Shown here piece by piece: positions 11,140 through 21,900 of a DNA stretch of 30,318 nt. Source of the DNA: Anaeromyces robustus (taxonomy: Eukaryota; Neocallimastigomycota; Neocallimastigomycetes; Neocallimastigales; Neocallimastigaceae); the NCBI GenBank assembly GCA_002104895.1, contig MCFG01000219.1, forward strand, positions 85,001 to 115,318, read 5' to 3'. Below the pieces are notes generated by a model, which ran no database searches, was not told the origin of the DNA, and saw only the letters and a program-made list of their open reading frames with translations. A program made the position numbers and the translations under genes. The number at the start of each line of letters is the position of its first letter. Position 1 is the stretch's first letter.

Positions 11140-13930
11140 TCTAATTGTCATACATTTTGTTTAATTATATTTAGTTCTTAATTAAATAATTATTACAAGG
11201 ATAGAATAAAATTAAAAATAAAATAAACTTTCAATTTAAATATATTTTTATTTATTACTCTTATTTTAACTACAAAATTATTGTGCGTTTTCATGGAATA
11301 CAATAGAAAAAAATATTAATAAAATAAGTTATTTAATATAAAAATTATTATAAAAATATTTATTATAAGACTATTTATTATAAAATGTTAATAAAATTTT
11401 ATTAAGGACTATTAATCAGAATATTGTATTCATATATATTTATTATAAGATATTAATAAAATATTAATAATATTATAAAAATAATTTTTAGTAAAGAAAG
11501 TAATGAAATTATTGTTTTAAGATATCAATATACACTATAAAAAGTTTCATTTAATATTAATAAATAAAAAATAAAATGTTTGAAATTATGGGTTAGGAAA
11601 TAATGAATATTTAAGAGAATATAGTATCACAAATGATATAGGAACAGAATATTCATAAACAATTACTTTTATAATTTAATTATTAAAATAATTATTACTT
11701 TGATTCAATAAATGTTAAAAATAAATAATCTTTAGGTTTAACATCTTCTTTTATTTACGATTCTTATTTTTTAATACAAAATTATTAAACGTTTTTATAA
11801 AAGAAAGAAAATTATCCTCTTTTTATATTACATGAACTAATTATGATAATCTTTTAACTATTTTAATTATTATTGTTCATGTTATAATTATAATTCATTA
11901 TTCCAAATATTTTATTTTAAAATTTATTTTAATATTAATTATTATTATTGTTGTTATTTATTAATATTTTCTATTCATATTATTAAATATTTTTCTTTAT
12001 CTATTATAAAGTGTTTTAAATTAAAATAAATATTATACTTTTATACAGAAATACATTTAACTTCTGTATTATACATTATATGATTAATTCATTTATATTT
12101 CAATTAATTTTTATTATTTTGCTTTATATATATTTTTAAATAATATATAGAATATTTTTATTTCTGTATTTGTCCAAGGATTTTAAGTTGGAGAGAAAGA
12201 ATAAGGAAAAATGAGAAAAAAAATAGAATTTTTAAATATTATTATTTATATATTTTTTATTATAAAAATTATTTATTATAAAAATTTATAAATTATATTA
12301 AAATATTTTATTTATTAAGAAAATATCAATAAAAATATTAATAATTATTTTTAATAGAATATCAATAAGATATATTAATAAAGTACTATAAAGTTTTATA
12401 TATCGATAAAATAATTATTATAAATTTTAATAAAATATTATTTTTTAACATTTTATAATAAATTTTATATATAATTAATAATATTTTAAGGTTTATTTAA
12501 AATATTAAAAAATTTTTATTTAGGAATATTAATAAAATATATAAGAAATATATAAGATATTAATAAAATATTGATAATAAAAGAATAATTTTTAGTAAAG
12601 CCATTAATAAAATTATTATATTCTAAGAAATTAATAAACAACGTAAAGAAGTATCATTTAATATTGAATTATAAAGAATAAAAGGTTCAAAATTTTGAAT
12701 TAGGAAATAATAAATATTTATAGGAATGCCATAACTCGAATGATGCAGGAAACATGTATATTCATAAACAATAAATATAATTAACTTATATACTAAATAA
12801 TTATTACTAATGAATCAATAAAATTAAAAATAAAATAATCTTTTGTTTAACTCTTCTTTTATTTTTATTATTCTTATTTTTAAATACAAATTATTGATCG
12901 TTTTATAAAAGAAAGAAAAATTATCCTCCTTTTATAATACATGAATTTTATTATTATAGTCTTTCGACTATTATTATTATTATTATTTATTTAATTAATC
13001 TAATTATTATTATTTATTTTATAATATAATTCTCTATTCTAAACATTATTTTCTAAGACTTATTTTAATATTAATTATTATTGTTATTATTATTTATTAA
13101 TATTTTCTATTCTAATTATTAAATATTTTATTAATCTATTTAGTGTTTTAAATAAAAATTAAAAATAAATATTATACTTTTATACAGAAATACATTTAAC
13201 TTCTGTATTATACATTTTATAAATAATTCATTTATTTTATAATTAATTTTTATTATTTTATTTATTTTATTTTATTTTAATAATATACAGAATATTTATT
13301 TTCTGTATTTGTCCAGGGTTTTTAAGTTGGAGGGAAAGGATAAGGGAAAAAGGGAAAAGAGTGGATAGTATTATTTAATTATAATTATTTATATATTTAT
13401 TATTATAAATATTTATTATTATAATTATATTGAAGTATTAAATTTATTAAAGGTTAGAATTAGAAATATTAATAATTATTGTTATAAGAATATAAATAAA
13501 ATGTATTAATAAAGTGTTATAAAATATTTGATATTGATAAAATATTATTTAAAATATTATTTATTATATATAAAGTTTATTATAAAATATTAATAAGATT
13601 TATTTAAAATATTAATAAAGATATAGAATTTATTATAAGATATTAATAGGATTTATTTAATATAAAATATTAATAATATTTATTTATTATAAGAATATTG
13701 ATAAAATTTATTATAAGAATATTAATTATAAAGTATTAATAAAATTTATTTGATATTAATAAAATATTTATAATTTATTTTAAGATATTAATAAAATATT
13801 GATAATATAAAAATAATTTTTAATATAGATAAAATTATTATGTTTTAAGATATTAATAATATTATAAAGAAGTTTTATTAAATGTTAGTTTATATGGGAT
13901 AAAAGGTTTATGTTAAATGAGGGTAGTTTT
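11140..13930. repeat. Diverged tandem array, unit about 1.1-1.2 kb
   Basis: At least two long copies plus partial ones lie head-to-tail. The landmark AATAATTATTAC lies near 11186, 11687 and 12796. TTATACAGAAATACATTTAAC lies near 12041 and 13180. TTCTGTATTTGTCCA followed by TTTTAAGTTGGAG lies at 12162 and 13301, a spacing of 1139. ATAATTTTTAGTAAAG lies near 11481 and 12586, with a weaker match near 13811. Each long copy contains the same succession: a stretch of ATTAATAAAATATT-like words, then ATTCATAAACAAT, then AAAGAAAGAAAATTATCCTC, then the TACAGAA/TTCTGTA pair, then the purine-rich end. No protein is evident. It could be decayed LTR-type repeats in tandem or a satellite-like duplication. 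Confidence 0.65.
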
Positions 13931-14299
13931 GGTTTAATAATGGTCAGGTCAAGATGTTTAATTAATAACAAAATAACTAATTAAACAAATATATAATTAA
14001 TAGGCAAATTTAATTGATTAATACACAATAAATTAATTAATTAAAGAACACGTTTTAAAATAATTAAGTTTTATAATAATATTTTTTATTAATAATTAAT
14101 TAAGAAAAGTTTAAATAATAATTAGATTATTAAGTCATTAATTCTAAGTTATTTAATAATCTTACAAAGATTAAAAGGAATTGTAATTTCAATCCTTATT
14201 TATACTTTTTCTAAATCTAATAATTATTAATACATTTAATTATTATAATCTATTGATAATATATTTATACATGTATAATTTTAAATAAAATATATGAAT
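13931..14299. other. A/T-rich spacer before the retrotransposon stack
   Basis: No gene seen. An imperfect hairpin, AAGGAATTG paired with CAATCCTT, lies near 14175-14197. The five bases before the proposed E0 start (14295-14299) read TGAAT, the expected left copy of its target duplication; the right copy would be outside the window. Confidence 0.45.
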
Positions 14300-14328
14300 T
14301 GTAACGAATCTCTCAATTAATACAAAAT

Positions 14329-14403
14329 GGTAATATCTTAATTCTTTATAGGGAAGAAAGTGATATTACCTATGTATTTTCAGAATAACTGTCTAAGTTA
14401 TTT
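14329..14403. other. Two hairpins near the start of the E0 LTR
   Basis: GGTAATATC (14329-14337) pairs with GATATTACC (14362-14370). AATAACT pairs with AGTTATT across a 5-nt loop around 14385-14403. Similar hairpins sit just inside the LTR ends of E1 and E2. Confidence 0.6.
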
Positions 14404-15370
14404 TCCAGTAGATTGTAAATTTAAACACTAAAATTGTTTTATAAAAACACAGTTTTATTATTAAGTTTAAAATATAAAATTTATTTATTAAAATTTTATT
14501 AAATTTATTATTATTTATTAAATAGTAGTTTTATTCTTAACTAAACTATTTTATGTTGATTATATATTTTAATTTAGTAATTTATTCTAATAATTATTAA
14601 TTCATTATATTTATGACTAAGCTATTATTAAAAATAGTAGTAAAGAATTAATTTACATAAAAATATTTACATGTATTTATATTTTTCTTTAAAATTAAAC
14701 TATTTACAATAATAAATAAAATAATACAAGTATTTATAAAAATATAAATAAAATAATTAAAAATTATTGAATAAAATAAGTAAAAATGTATAAAAATAAT
14801 AATAAAATAAATAATAAAAATAAATAATATTATTAATAAAATTATAAAGATAAACTGTTTATTTATTTATAAAGTAAATAAAATTAGTTGTTATTTCTAA
14901 TTTAGAAATGTTTAAGTGTAAAGAATATTTAAAAAGTATTTAGAAGGTATTTTAAAAGTGTTTTTAGAAACTATTTTCGAGTCATATTATTTAATTAAAA
15001 TATTTTAGAATCGTTTATTATTTTTATAATATTAATTATAAATTGTTTATAATTTATATAAATTTAATATTCAATAATATTTTTAAGAATTGATTTAGTT
15101 TAAGATAATAATGATAAAGATATTGTTTTAAAATATAATTTAATAATCTTATTATTTTTTTATTAATGTTATTAATTATTTTAAATGATAATTCAATATA
15201 ATATTAAAATTTATTAATTATTTGAAGTTTAGAAAATAATTATAATTAAAGTAAATTAATAATAAATTATAGAGAATAATAATAAATAAAACTAATTAGA
15301 ATTTTTAAAAGTTAATATTATAATTAAAAGTACTATAAAAATTTCATTATTTATCACAATTAGTAAAATA

Positions 15371-15450
15371 GTAACCATGGTCTAGTGGTTAGTAACTATG
15401 ACCATTCGGGCGAACACTTTGGGTTCGACTCACACCTTGTTCCAAATTTT
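15371..15450 (+). other. tRNA-like island in the E0 LTR
   Basis: A less A/T-rich island reads like a degenerate tRNA. TGGTCTAGTGG at 15378-15388 matches the A box, with the TGGTCTAGTGGTTA wording of tRNA-Glu/Asp type genes. GGTTCGACTC at 15422-15431 matches the B box. The two starts are 44 nt apart, the spacing found in a tRNA. A T-run follows at 15447. The acceptor and T stems do not pair well, so it is unlikely to be a working tRNA gene. It could be a tRNA-derived insertion in U3 or a Pol III-type promoter relic. Confidence 0.6.
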
Positions 15451-15696
15451 ATAAAAATTTTATTTTAAATTTATTTATTATAAATTTCTGTATTTTATTC
15501 TGTATTTGTTTCTGTATTTTATTTCTGTATCTCTTTATAGAATTACATGGAATAGAATTAGAAACTTTAAGAAAAAATTATATAATATTTCTTTATTTTT
15601 CTATGAGATTCATTTTATATCAAAATATCTTAGTTTCTAGCAATTTTTTATTATTTTTATGAACTTTTATTTTTAAAACTATTTTTCCGCAAAAAG

Positions 15697-15748
15697 TATA
15701 AATAGGTGTAAAACTTTTAGTTAAAATATTTTTCTTTGTGCTTTTATT
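15697..15748 (+). promoter_or_regulatory. E0 LTR promoter: TATA box and proposed transcript start
   Basis: TATAAATA at 15697-15704 is followed 34 nt later by GTGCTTTTATT (15738-15748). This segment is perfectly complementary to the first bases after the LTR (16057-16067). In Tf1-type elements the RNA 5' end is the primer, so this segment should mark the start of R. Confidence 0.6.
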
Positions 15749-16056
15749 CTTTTATAACTTTATATATATTAGTAATAATTAATTCATAAGTAGTTTGAAA
15801 TACTACAAAGATTAGTTATTATTAATTTTTAATAATTAATAAAACTAAATTCTAATAAAACATATTTTAAATAAAAATAAAATAAAACTTAAAACTAAAT
15901 TTTACTAATATATATATCTCGACACCGACCTTTCAGGTTAACAAAGGAAAGGTGTTCTGATATTGCAATAAGTATCTTTTATTTTAAATTTTATTTTGTT
16001 TGTGTTTACTTCAGATTTTGGTGTCAATTGTAATATTGGAACTACCGTTCCGTTAC

Positions 16057-16067
16057 AATAAAAGCAC
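16057..16067 (+). other. E0 primer-binding site, self-priming type
   Basis: AATAAAAGCAC comprises the last LTR base plus ten bases. It pairs perfectly with 15738-15748 inside the LTR. It lacks the TGG start expected for a host-tRNA primer site. Confidence 0.6.
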
Positions 16068-16948
16068 CCAACAAAAGAAACACCGCCTGGAACCTTAGTG
16101 TCGAAAATTTTGGAATCTGCTACCAATTTTTAGTTTCTACCTTTTATTGGATTCTACCGCCTTTTAGAACTACCTTTGGATATTACTTCCTTTAGTCTTA
16201 ATCTTAGAATATTACTTTTCTTAGTCTCTGGATACTACCTGTTCTAGTAATAATCTCTTAATTCTAATCCCTTGAATACTTCTATCCTAGTCTTTGATTC
16301 TTAGTTATCTACCTTGTATAATTCTTAGTTTATAGTCTTGCCTTAGTCTTGTTTACTTCTTGTTTACCTTTTTGTCTACCTTTCTTGTATAATCTTAGTA
16401 TCCACCTTGTGTTTAGTATCCTTTAATAAACAAAAATCTCTTAGTAAAAAGAAATAAAGCACCCAGATTCCACTTGTCCATAGTTAACCAAGCCTTTTGT
16501 AACTACTGCCTAATATTTCTCCTTAGCCTTAGTTATTCTTCTTTGGATTACCTTTAAATAACCTAGAAACCCTAGTTATAGAAAATTTTGTACCACCCTA
16601 AAATCTGTTGAAAATTTTTCCTTGTGTAACATTAAAAAAAATTTTAGTACTACCAAAAGATAAAAATAGTGTACCCCATAGAGTTTAAAAAGATTTTGTA
16701 CTACCTTGCCAGTGATAATTTTGGAAAAATTAATAAATTAAAAAAAAAATTAAATAAATTAAATTAAGTGAATGAATATTAATAAATTAAATAAATTAAT
16801 ATAAAAAAATAAGTGAATGAATAAATTATAGAATAGATAAATTAAATTATTTTTCAAAAAATTTTTTCTAGTCAAAAAAAAAAAAAAAAAAAAAAAAATT
16901 TTATTTTTTGTTATATAGTTTAAAAAAAAAAAATTATTTTTGTTATAT

Positions 16949-16986
<38 letters not shown>

Positions 16987-17696
16987 TATAAATTTAATAA
17001 AATTTTTAATAAGGAGAATCATTCTGAGGATCCTTATTTTATATTGTCTTTCTTTTCTTTTTATAATTAAATTTCGAGTTTCACATTGGCCCTCGCTGGT
17101 AGGCACAGACGTAAGTCCTACATTCAGCTCGAGTAAGTTGATAAACTGAAAGAACAGCAGTGTGAAATAGAAAAAATTATTAAAAGAAAAAACATCTTTG
17201 TAAAATTCTGTGTAATTAAATACTTATTAAATTCTTAAGGTAAATTAATTATAAAATATACTAGGAGCGTTTAGAGCTCATATACAGAGTGTTTGGCGTA
17301 AGTAACTAGTTTCTAGTAGGTTAAGAAACTATAGTCAATTAGTTACTTAGGTATTGATAAAAGTGGGTAGTGTGAAAAGCACGCTTTCTTGGGGGAAGGA
17401 ATTGTTGTGTGATAAAAAGCACTGCAATATCGGACGTTCAAGTTCAATATCTTCGTAAGCTCTGGCAAATAAGGAACTTCAGTCACCGAAGGCTGGAGGT
17501 TGGTCGTGAAGGTGAAGCGACTTTAATTATATAGTTTTAATATTTATTTCGAGGTCTAGTATATACCTCTAGTTAGTAGCTTTTGCCGGTTTATTTTTGA
17601 GTTGTAAGGCATAAAAAGCGAAATTAAAATTTAAATTTACCTTAATAAACAATTTGAATTCCTAGTCGAGACCAATAATAAATTAATCAAACAAAA
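16058..17696 (+). other. E0 leader, pyrimidine-word-rich
   Basis: A long (1.6 kb) leader between the primer site and the gag ATG. From 16120 to 16420 it is built of loosely repeated words such as CTTAGT, CTACC and TTACTTC, unlike the A/T background. CTACC words also occur in the E1 leader in its own orientation. Two long A runs lie at 16874-16982. From 17080 to 17640 base composition is balanced, with small hairpin-forming words but no open frame. The minus-strand frames at 15938-16126 and 16759-17106 look accidental. Confidence 0.5.
16874..16982. repeat. Poly-A tracts with a short tandem unit
   Basis: Three A runs, roughly 25, 12 and 29 nt. They are separated by two copies of a segment reading TTATTTTTTGTTATATAGTTT, the second one base shorter. 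In transcript sense this is poly(A) inside the E0 leader. Confidence 0.85.
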
Positions 17697-18261
17697 ATGA
17701 ACGAAGATAACTTTCTTAATTTAAACGTTATGTACAAAGATGGATTCGCTGGAGACCGTCGTTTCTTTAAAGGCTTCCTTGCAAAAATGAACCTTGTCTT
17801 CATGTTGCAACCAGAAAAATTTTCTGAAGATCCAGTTAAGGTTGCATACATCATTTCCAGACTTTACGGTTCTGCTATGAATTGGGCCGCAACTTTAATT
17901 GAAAATGTGGACCCATGTTTAGACGACTATGAAGCGTTTATATCCAAGTTTAAAGCTACCTTTGGAAATTATGATTCAACCTTCATAGCAAACCAAAAGC
18001 TCAGAACCATTAAACAGAAACGTCTTGGAGATGTAAGAAGCTATATCCTGGAGTTTAATAAATATGCAGATGACTCTTCTTGGAATGAAGCTGCTAAAAT
18101 GGATGCTTTTCTCGCAGGATTAAACGACAATATTGCAACCAGAATCTTAGAAATGTTTCCTGGACCACAATCCTTATTCTCTCTTCAAACCATAGCTTCT
18201 CGTATAGATTTAAGACTTTCTACGCATAATCAATATTTTAAATCGAATAATTCAAGTAATC
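17697..18261 (+). CDS. E0 gag, N-terminal part (interrupted by E1)
   Basis: Ty3/Gypsy-type gag, the structural protein that assembles the particle. The ATG at 17697 (MNEDNFLNLN) has an A-rich context. About 188 residues are visible. The core matches the gag core of E1 and E2: AYIISRLYGSAMNWA, a block around FGNYDSTF, RLGDVRSYILEFNKYA, and WNEAAKMDAFLAGLND. The frame runs straight into the E1 LTR at 18262, so its end is set by that insertion. The zinc-knuckle part of the same element appears on the far side of E1. Codon use is less A/T-biased than the host genes but similar to E1. Confidence 0.8.
18257..18261 (+). repeat. Target-site duplication of E1, left copy (TAATC)
   Basis: TAATC directly precedes the left E1 LTR and is repeated directly after the right LTR (24749-24753). 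A 5-bp duplication is normal for Ty3/Gypsy integrases. Confidence 0.92.
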
Positions 18262-18909
18262 TGTAAAGGAGTAACAAGAAATAGATTACAATAACACGAC
18301 AAATAACACGACACTAAAATAAGAAAATAAAAATAACGAAAATAAAAAATTTGTTTTGTTAAAAAAATGTTTTGTTAATATTTAAATAATTAAAATTTTA
18401 TTTTAATTTTTAATAACAATTACACCTTTCAAAATTTAAGAAATTTTGAAGTATTTTTATATTTTTTCATAATTATATTTATTATATATTATACTAATTT
18501 ATTTATATTTAATTTCTATTTATTTACGGACTATCTAACTAACTAAACTTTATTATTTAATAAATTTATTTATTATTTCTAAAAATAGAAATTTTAAATT
18601 AACTATTAAAACTAAGACTAAATAATTTCAATTGAGTTCATTTATTATTTATTTATTATTCTAATATTAATAATATATTTATTATATATTTTAAATTTAA
18701 AAACAATGAAAAATTTTATAAATTAAAAGTGAAAAAATTAATATTTCACAAAATAAATTAATAATTTATTCTGTTTTGAACTTTATTTAATTGATTTAAA
18801 TTATTGTTTTACAATAATTTTACAGAAATATTTTTTGTAATTCAGTTACTTGTAAAGTGGCTGAATTTACAATTAAAGATATTATAATGTGGCGCATAAT
18901 ATCTTTACA
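18262..18909 (-). repeat. E1 LTR (3' LTR in element orientation)
   Basis: 648 bp, bounded by TGTAAAG and CTTTACA, and identical by eye to the copy at 24101-24748. Confidence 0.93.
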
Positions 18910-18924
18910 ATCTCTCTCCTTAAA
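18910..18924 (-). other. E1 polypurine tract
   Basis: In element orientation TTTAAGGAGAGAGAT abuts the 3' LTR start TGTAAAG. It is the plus-strand DNA primer site typical of LTR elements. The AT before TG matches the E2 arrangement. Confidence 0.75.
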
Positions 18925-18941
18925 GTCGAGCTCCTGCGAGA

Positions 18942-21900
18942 TTACAATTTTCTTGGTTCAATGTTAATAAAAACAGGTTGAGGCTTATGTCTAATATAAT
19001 AGTCATTATTAAAGTCATCCACTTCAGAACTCTTACCTTTTCTAGATCTTCTAAGGTATTGCTGAATTAATTGTTTGTCTGTTACTTGGTCTTCTTTGAT
19101 CCATGATTGATCTACTGGATCGTTACCTTTCCAGGACATAAGATAATAGGTTTCACCTTTGTATGTTTTCATATCGATTATCTTATCCGGAATTTTATCA
19201 ATTGAGTCAACAGTTAGATGTGTGTTTCTTCTAGGTCTCAAAGATCTACCTTTAAATTCATTTTCGTGATATGGTTCTAAAAGAGAAACATGAAAGACAG
19301 GATGACAACGCATATCACTAGGAAGATCTAATTCGAAAGCGAGAGGACTAACTTTTTTAGTAATGGTAAAAGGACCCATCATTTGATCTGCTAATTTTTT
19401 CTTACTATTTTTTATATTGAGACCTTTGTATAACCACACTTGTTGACCAACTTCAAAACTAGGAGCATTCAATCTTCTTTTGTCTGCATATTTTTTATAA
19501 GTTTTCTTAGCATTGTCCAAGTTTTCTTTAAGGAGTTTAATATTATTCTCAATATCGATGACTGTTTTTTCAGCGCTATTTGGATTATCGAAAGATGGAA
19601 TTTCTGGAGAGAATTTAGGATTAAATCCATAATTGGAAAAGAAAGGTGATTGTTTAGTAGATTGGTGGATAGTATTATTATAAGAAAATTCAGCAAAAGG
19701 TAAAATATCCACCCAATTATTTTGTCTTTCGTTAATAAAGCATCGAAGATATTGTTCCAAGATTCCATTCACCCTCTCCGTTTGACCGTCAGTCTGAGGA
19801 TGATTGGCAGTGGAAAGAGAGTGATTAATATCAAGTAATTTACACATTCTATTCCAAAATTCAGAAGTAAATTGGGAGCCTCTATCAGAAATAATGGAAT
19901 CTGGAAAACCATGAAGACGGAATATATTGTTAATGAATGAATCAGCTGCAATTGAAGCAGTAGGCAGACAACGTAAAGGAATAAAGTGAGCCATCTTAGT
20001 TAATCTATCGACTACAACCATAATAGTAGTCATTTCTCTTGATTTAGGAAGTTCAACTATGAAGTCCATTGAAATTTCCTTCCAAGGTCTTTCTGGAGTG
20101 GACAAAGGAGAAAGTAATCCATAAGGTTTATGTTTTGGAACTTTTGACTTGCAACAAATAAAACAAGACTTAATAAATTTTTTAATATCTTTTCTCATTT
20201 TAGGCCACCAAAAATTTCTAGAGATTAATTCGAATGTTTTCAAAACACCAAAATGACCTGCAGTTATCGAATCATGATGAATTTCAAGAATTTTGCCACG
20301 AAGGTTATACGGAACGTAAATGAGATTATTAAATAACAAGAAACCATCACTGTCTAATTTTAAACAATCCATCTTTTTAAAGGGAGCATCGCCGTTCCTT
20401 CCTTCTAATATGAATTCTCTAGCTTTATTATAAAATTCATCTGATTTTAAGTTTTTAAGTATAGAATTAACAATAGTTTTGTCTTCAATGTTGCAAACAC
20501 GAATGACACAACAAGAAGTAATTCTGTAAACATTAAAAAGATGATCACTTCTACGAGATAAAATATCAGGTTTACCTGATTTCTTTCCTGCACGATAAAT
20601 AAGTTCGAAATCAAATCGTGACAAGAATTCATTCCATCTAATTTGTCTTTGCGAAAGCATCTCAGGTTTTCTTGGGAATGTGAGATTTTTATGATCAGTA
20701 TAAATAATAAACCGATGTCGAGCACCTTCTAAGTAATGACGCCATTCTTCTAAAGCTGTCTTTATTGCAAGCAATTCTTTGTCATAAATTGGATAATTTT
20801 GTTGAGATTTATTAAGACTTTTAGAAAGGAAAGCTATAGGATGTAATTTCTTGTCAAACTCTTGAGAGAGAATTGCACCTACAGCAAAGTTACTTGCATC
20901 AGTTTCTACAATAAATTGGCGATTGCTATCAGGATGTTTTAATATAGGAGCAGAGGTAAAAAGGTTCTTCAAAGTATCGAATGCATTTTGCTGCTCAACG
21001 CCCCAATTAAATGAAACATTTTTTCTTGTGAGTTTATGTAATGGGTTGGCAATTTTTGCAAAATCTTTAATAAAAATACGATAATAATTGCATAATCCAA
21101 TAAAAGATTGTATCTCTTTAACATCTTTTGGAATAGGCCAATCTAATACACCTTTAACTTTTTCTTTATCCATTTCCAACCCACGTTTAGAAATAACATA
21201 TCCAAGAAAAGTAGTTTCCTCTACATCAAACTCACATTTCTCTAGATTTAAATACAAATTATTTTCTAATAATCTTATTAACACTTTTATCACATGAGCA
21301 TGATGTTCTTTAATATTTTTTGAATAAATAAGTATATCATCTATATAGGAAATTACAAATTCATCAAGATAATCACTCAAAACATCGTTGATGAAATGTT
21401 GAAATGTAGCTGGAGCGTTTTTTAACCCAAAAGGCATTACTAAATATTCATAATGACCATAACGAGTGCGAAATGCAGTTTTAAATTCATCCCCTTCTTT
21501 AATTCTTACTAAATTATATGCAGATTTTAAATCCAATTTTGTAAATATTTTAGCTCCTTTAACTCTATCTAACAGATCACTAATTAAAGGAAGAGGATAA
21601 GAATTGCGTATGGTCATCTCATTAAGTTTTCTATAATCTACACATAGACGTAGTGAACCATCCTTCTTTTTTACAAAAAGGATAGGTGCTCCAGCAGGAG
21701 AAGTAGATTTTCTAATAAAACCTTTTTCTAAATTTTCTTTTAAATATCTTTTTAATTCTTCTCTTTCAACTTCATTTAAAGAGTATAATGGTCCATAAAA
21801 TAAACTACTATTTTCTTTTAATTTTATTTCACAATCGTAATCACGATGTGGAGGTAATTTTTTACAATTTTGTTCATTAAACACATCAATAAAATTCATA

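Larger units (their letters stand above)
14300..16057 (+). repeat. Putative 5' LTR of E0
   Basis: It begins TGTAACG and ends CGTTACA, a perfect 7-bp inverted terminal pair of the same kind as in E1 (TGTAAAG/CTTTACA) and E2 (TGTAACA/TGTTACA). The right end is well supported because the bases immediately after it complement a segment inside the LTR, as in the other two elements. The left end is less sure: about 1.76 kb is long for this family, and the second LTR is outside the window. U3 holds a hairpin pair near its start and a tRNA-like island; a TATA box precedes the proposed transcript start. Confidence 0.55.

Noticed and set aside
15371-15450. Functional tRNA gene
   Set aside because: A and B boxes fit, but acceptor and T stems do not pair and no clear anticodon stem forms.
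15938-16126. Minus-strand 62-residue frame with balanced amino acids
   Set aside because: It spans the proposed LTR/leader junction of E0 and matches no family I know; most likely accidental.
16451-16470. Second primer-binding site (AATAAAGCACCC) inside the E0 leader
   Set aside because: It resembles the true site at 16057 but is not preceded by an LTR end and lacks one A of the pairing segment; noted only as an echo.
16759-17106. Minus-strand 115-residue frame with poly-F
   Set aside because: Made by reading through the poly-A/T tracts of the E0 leader.
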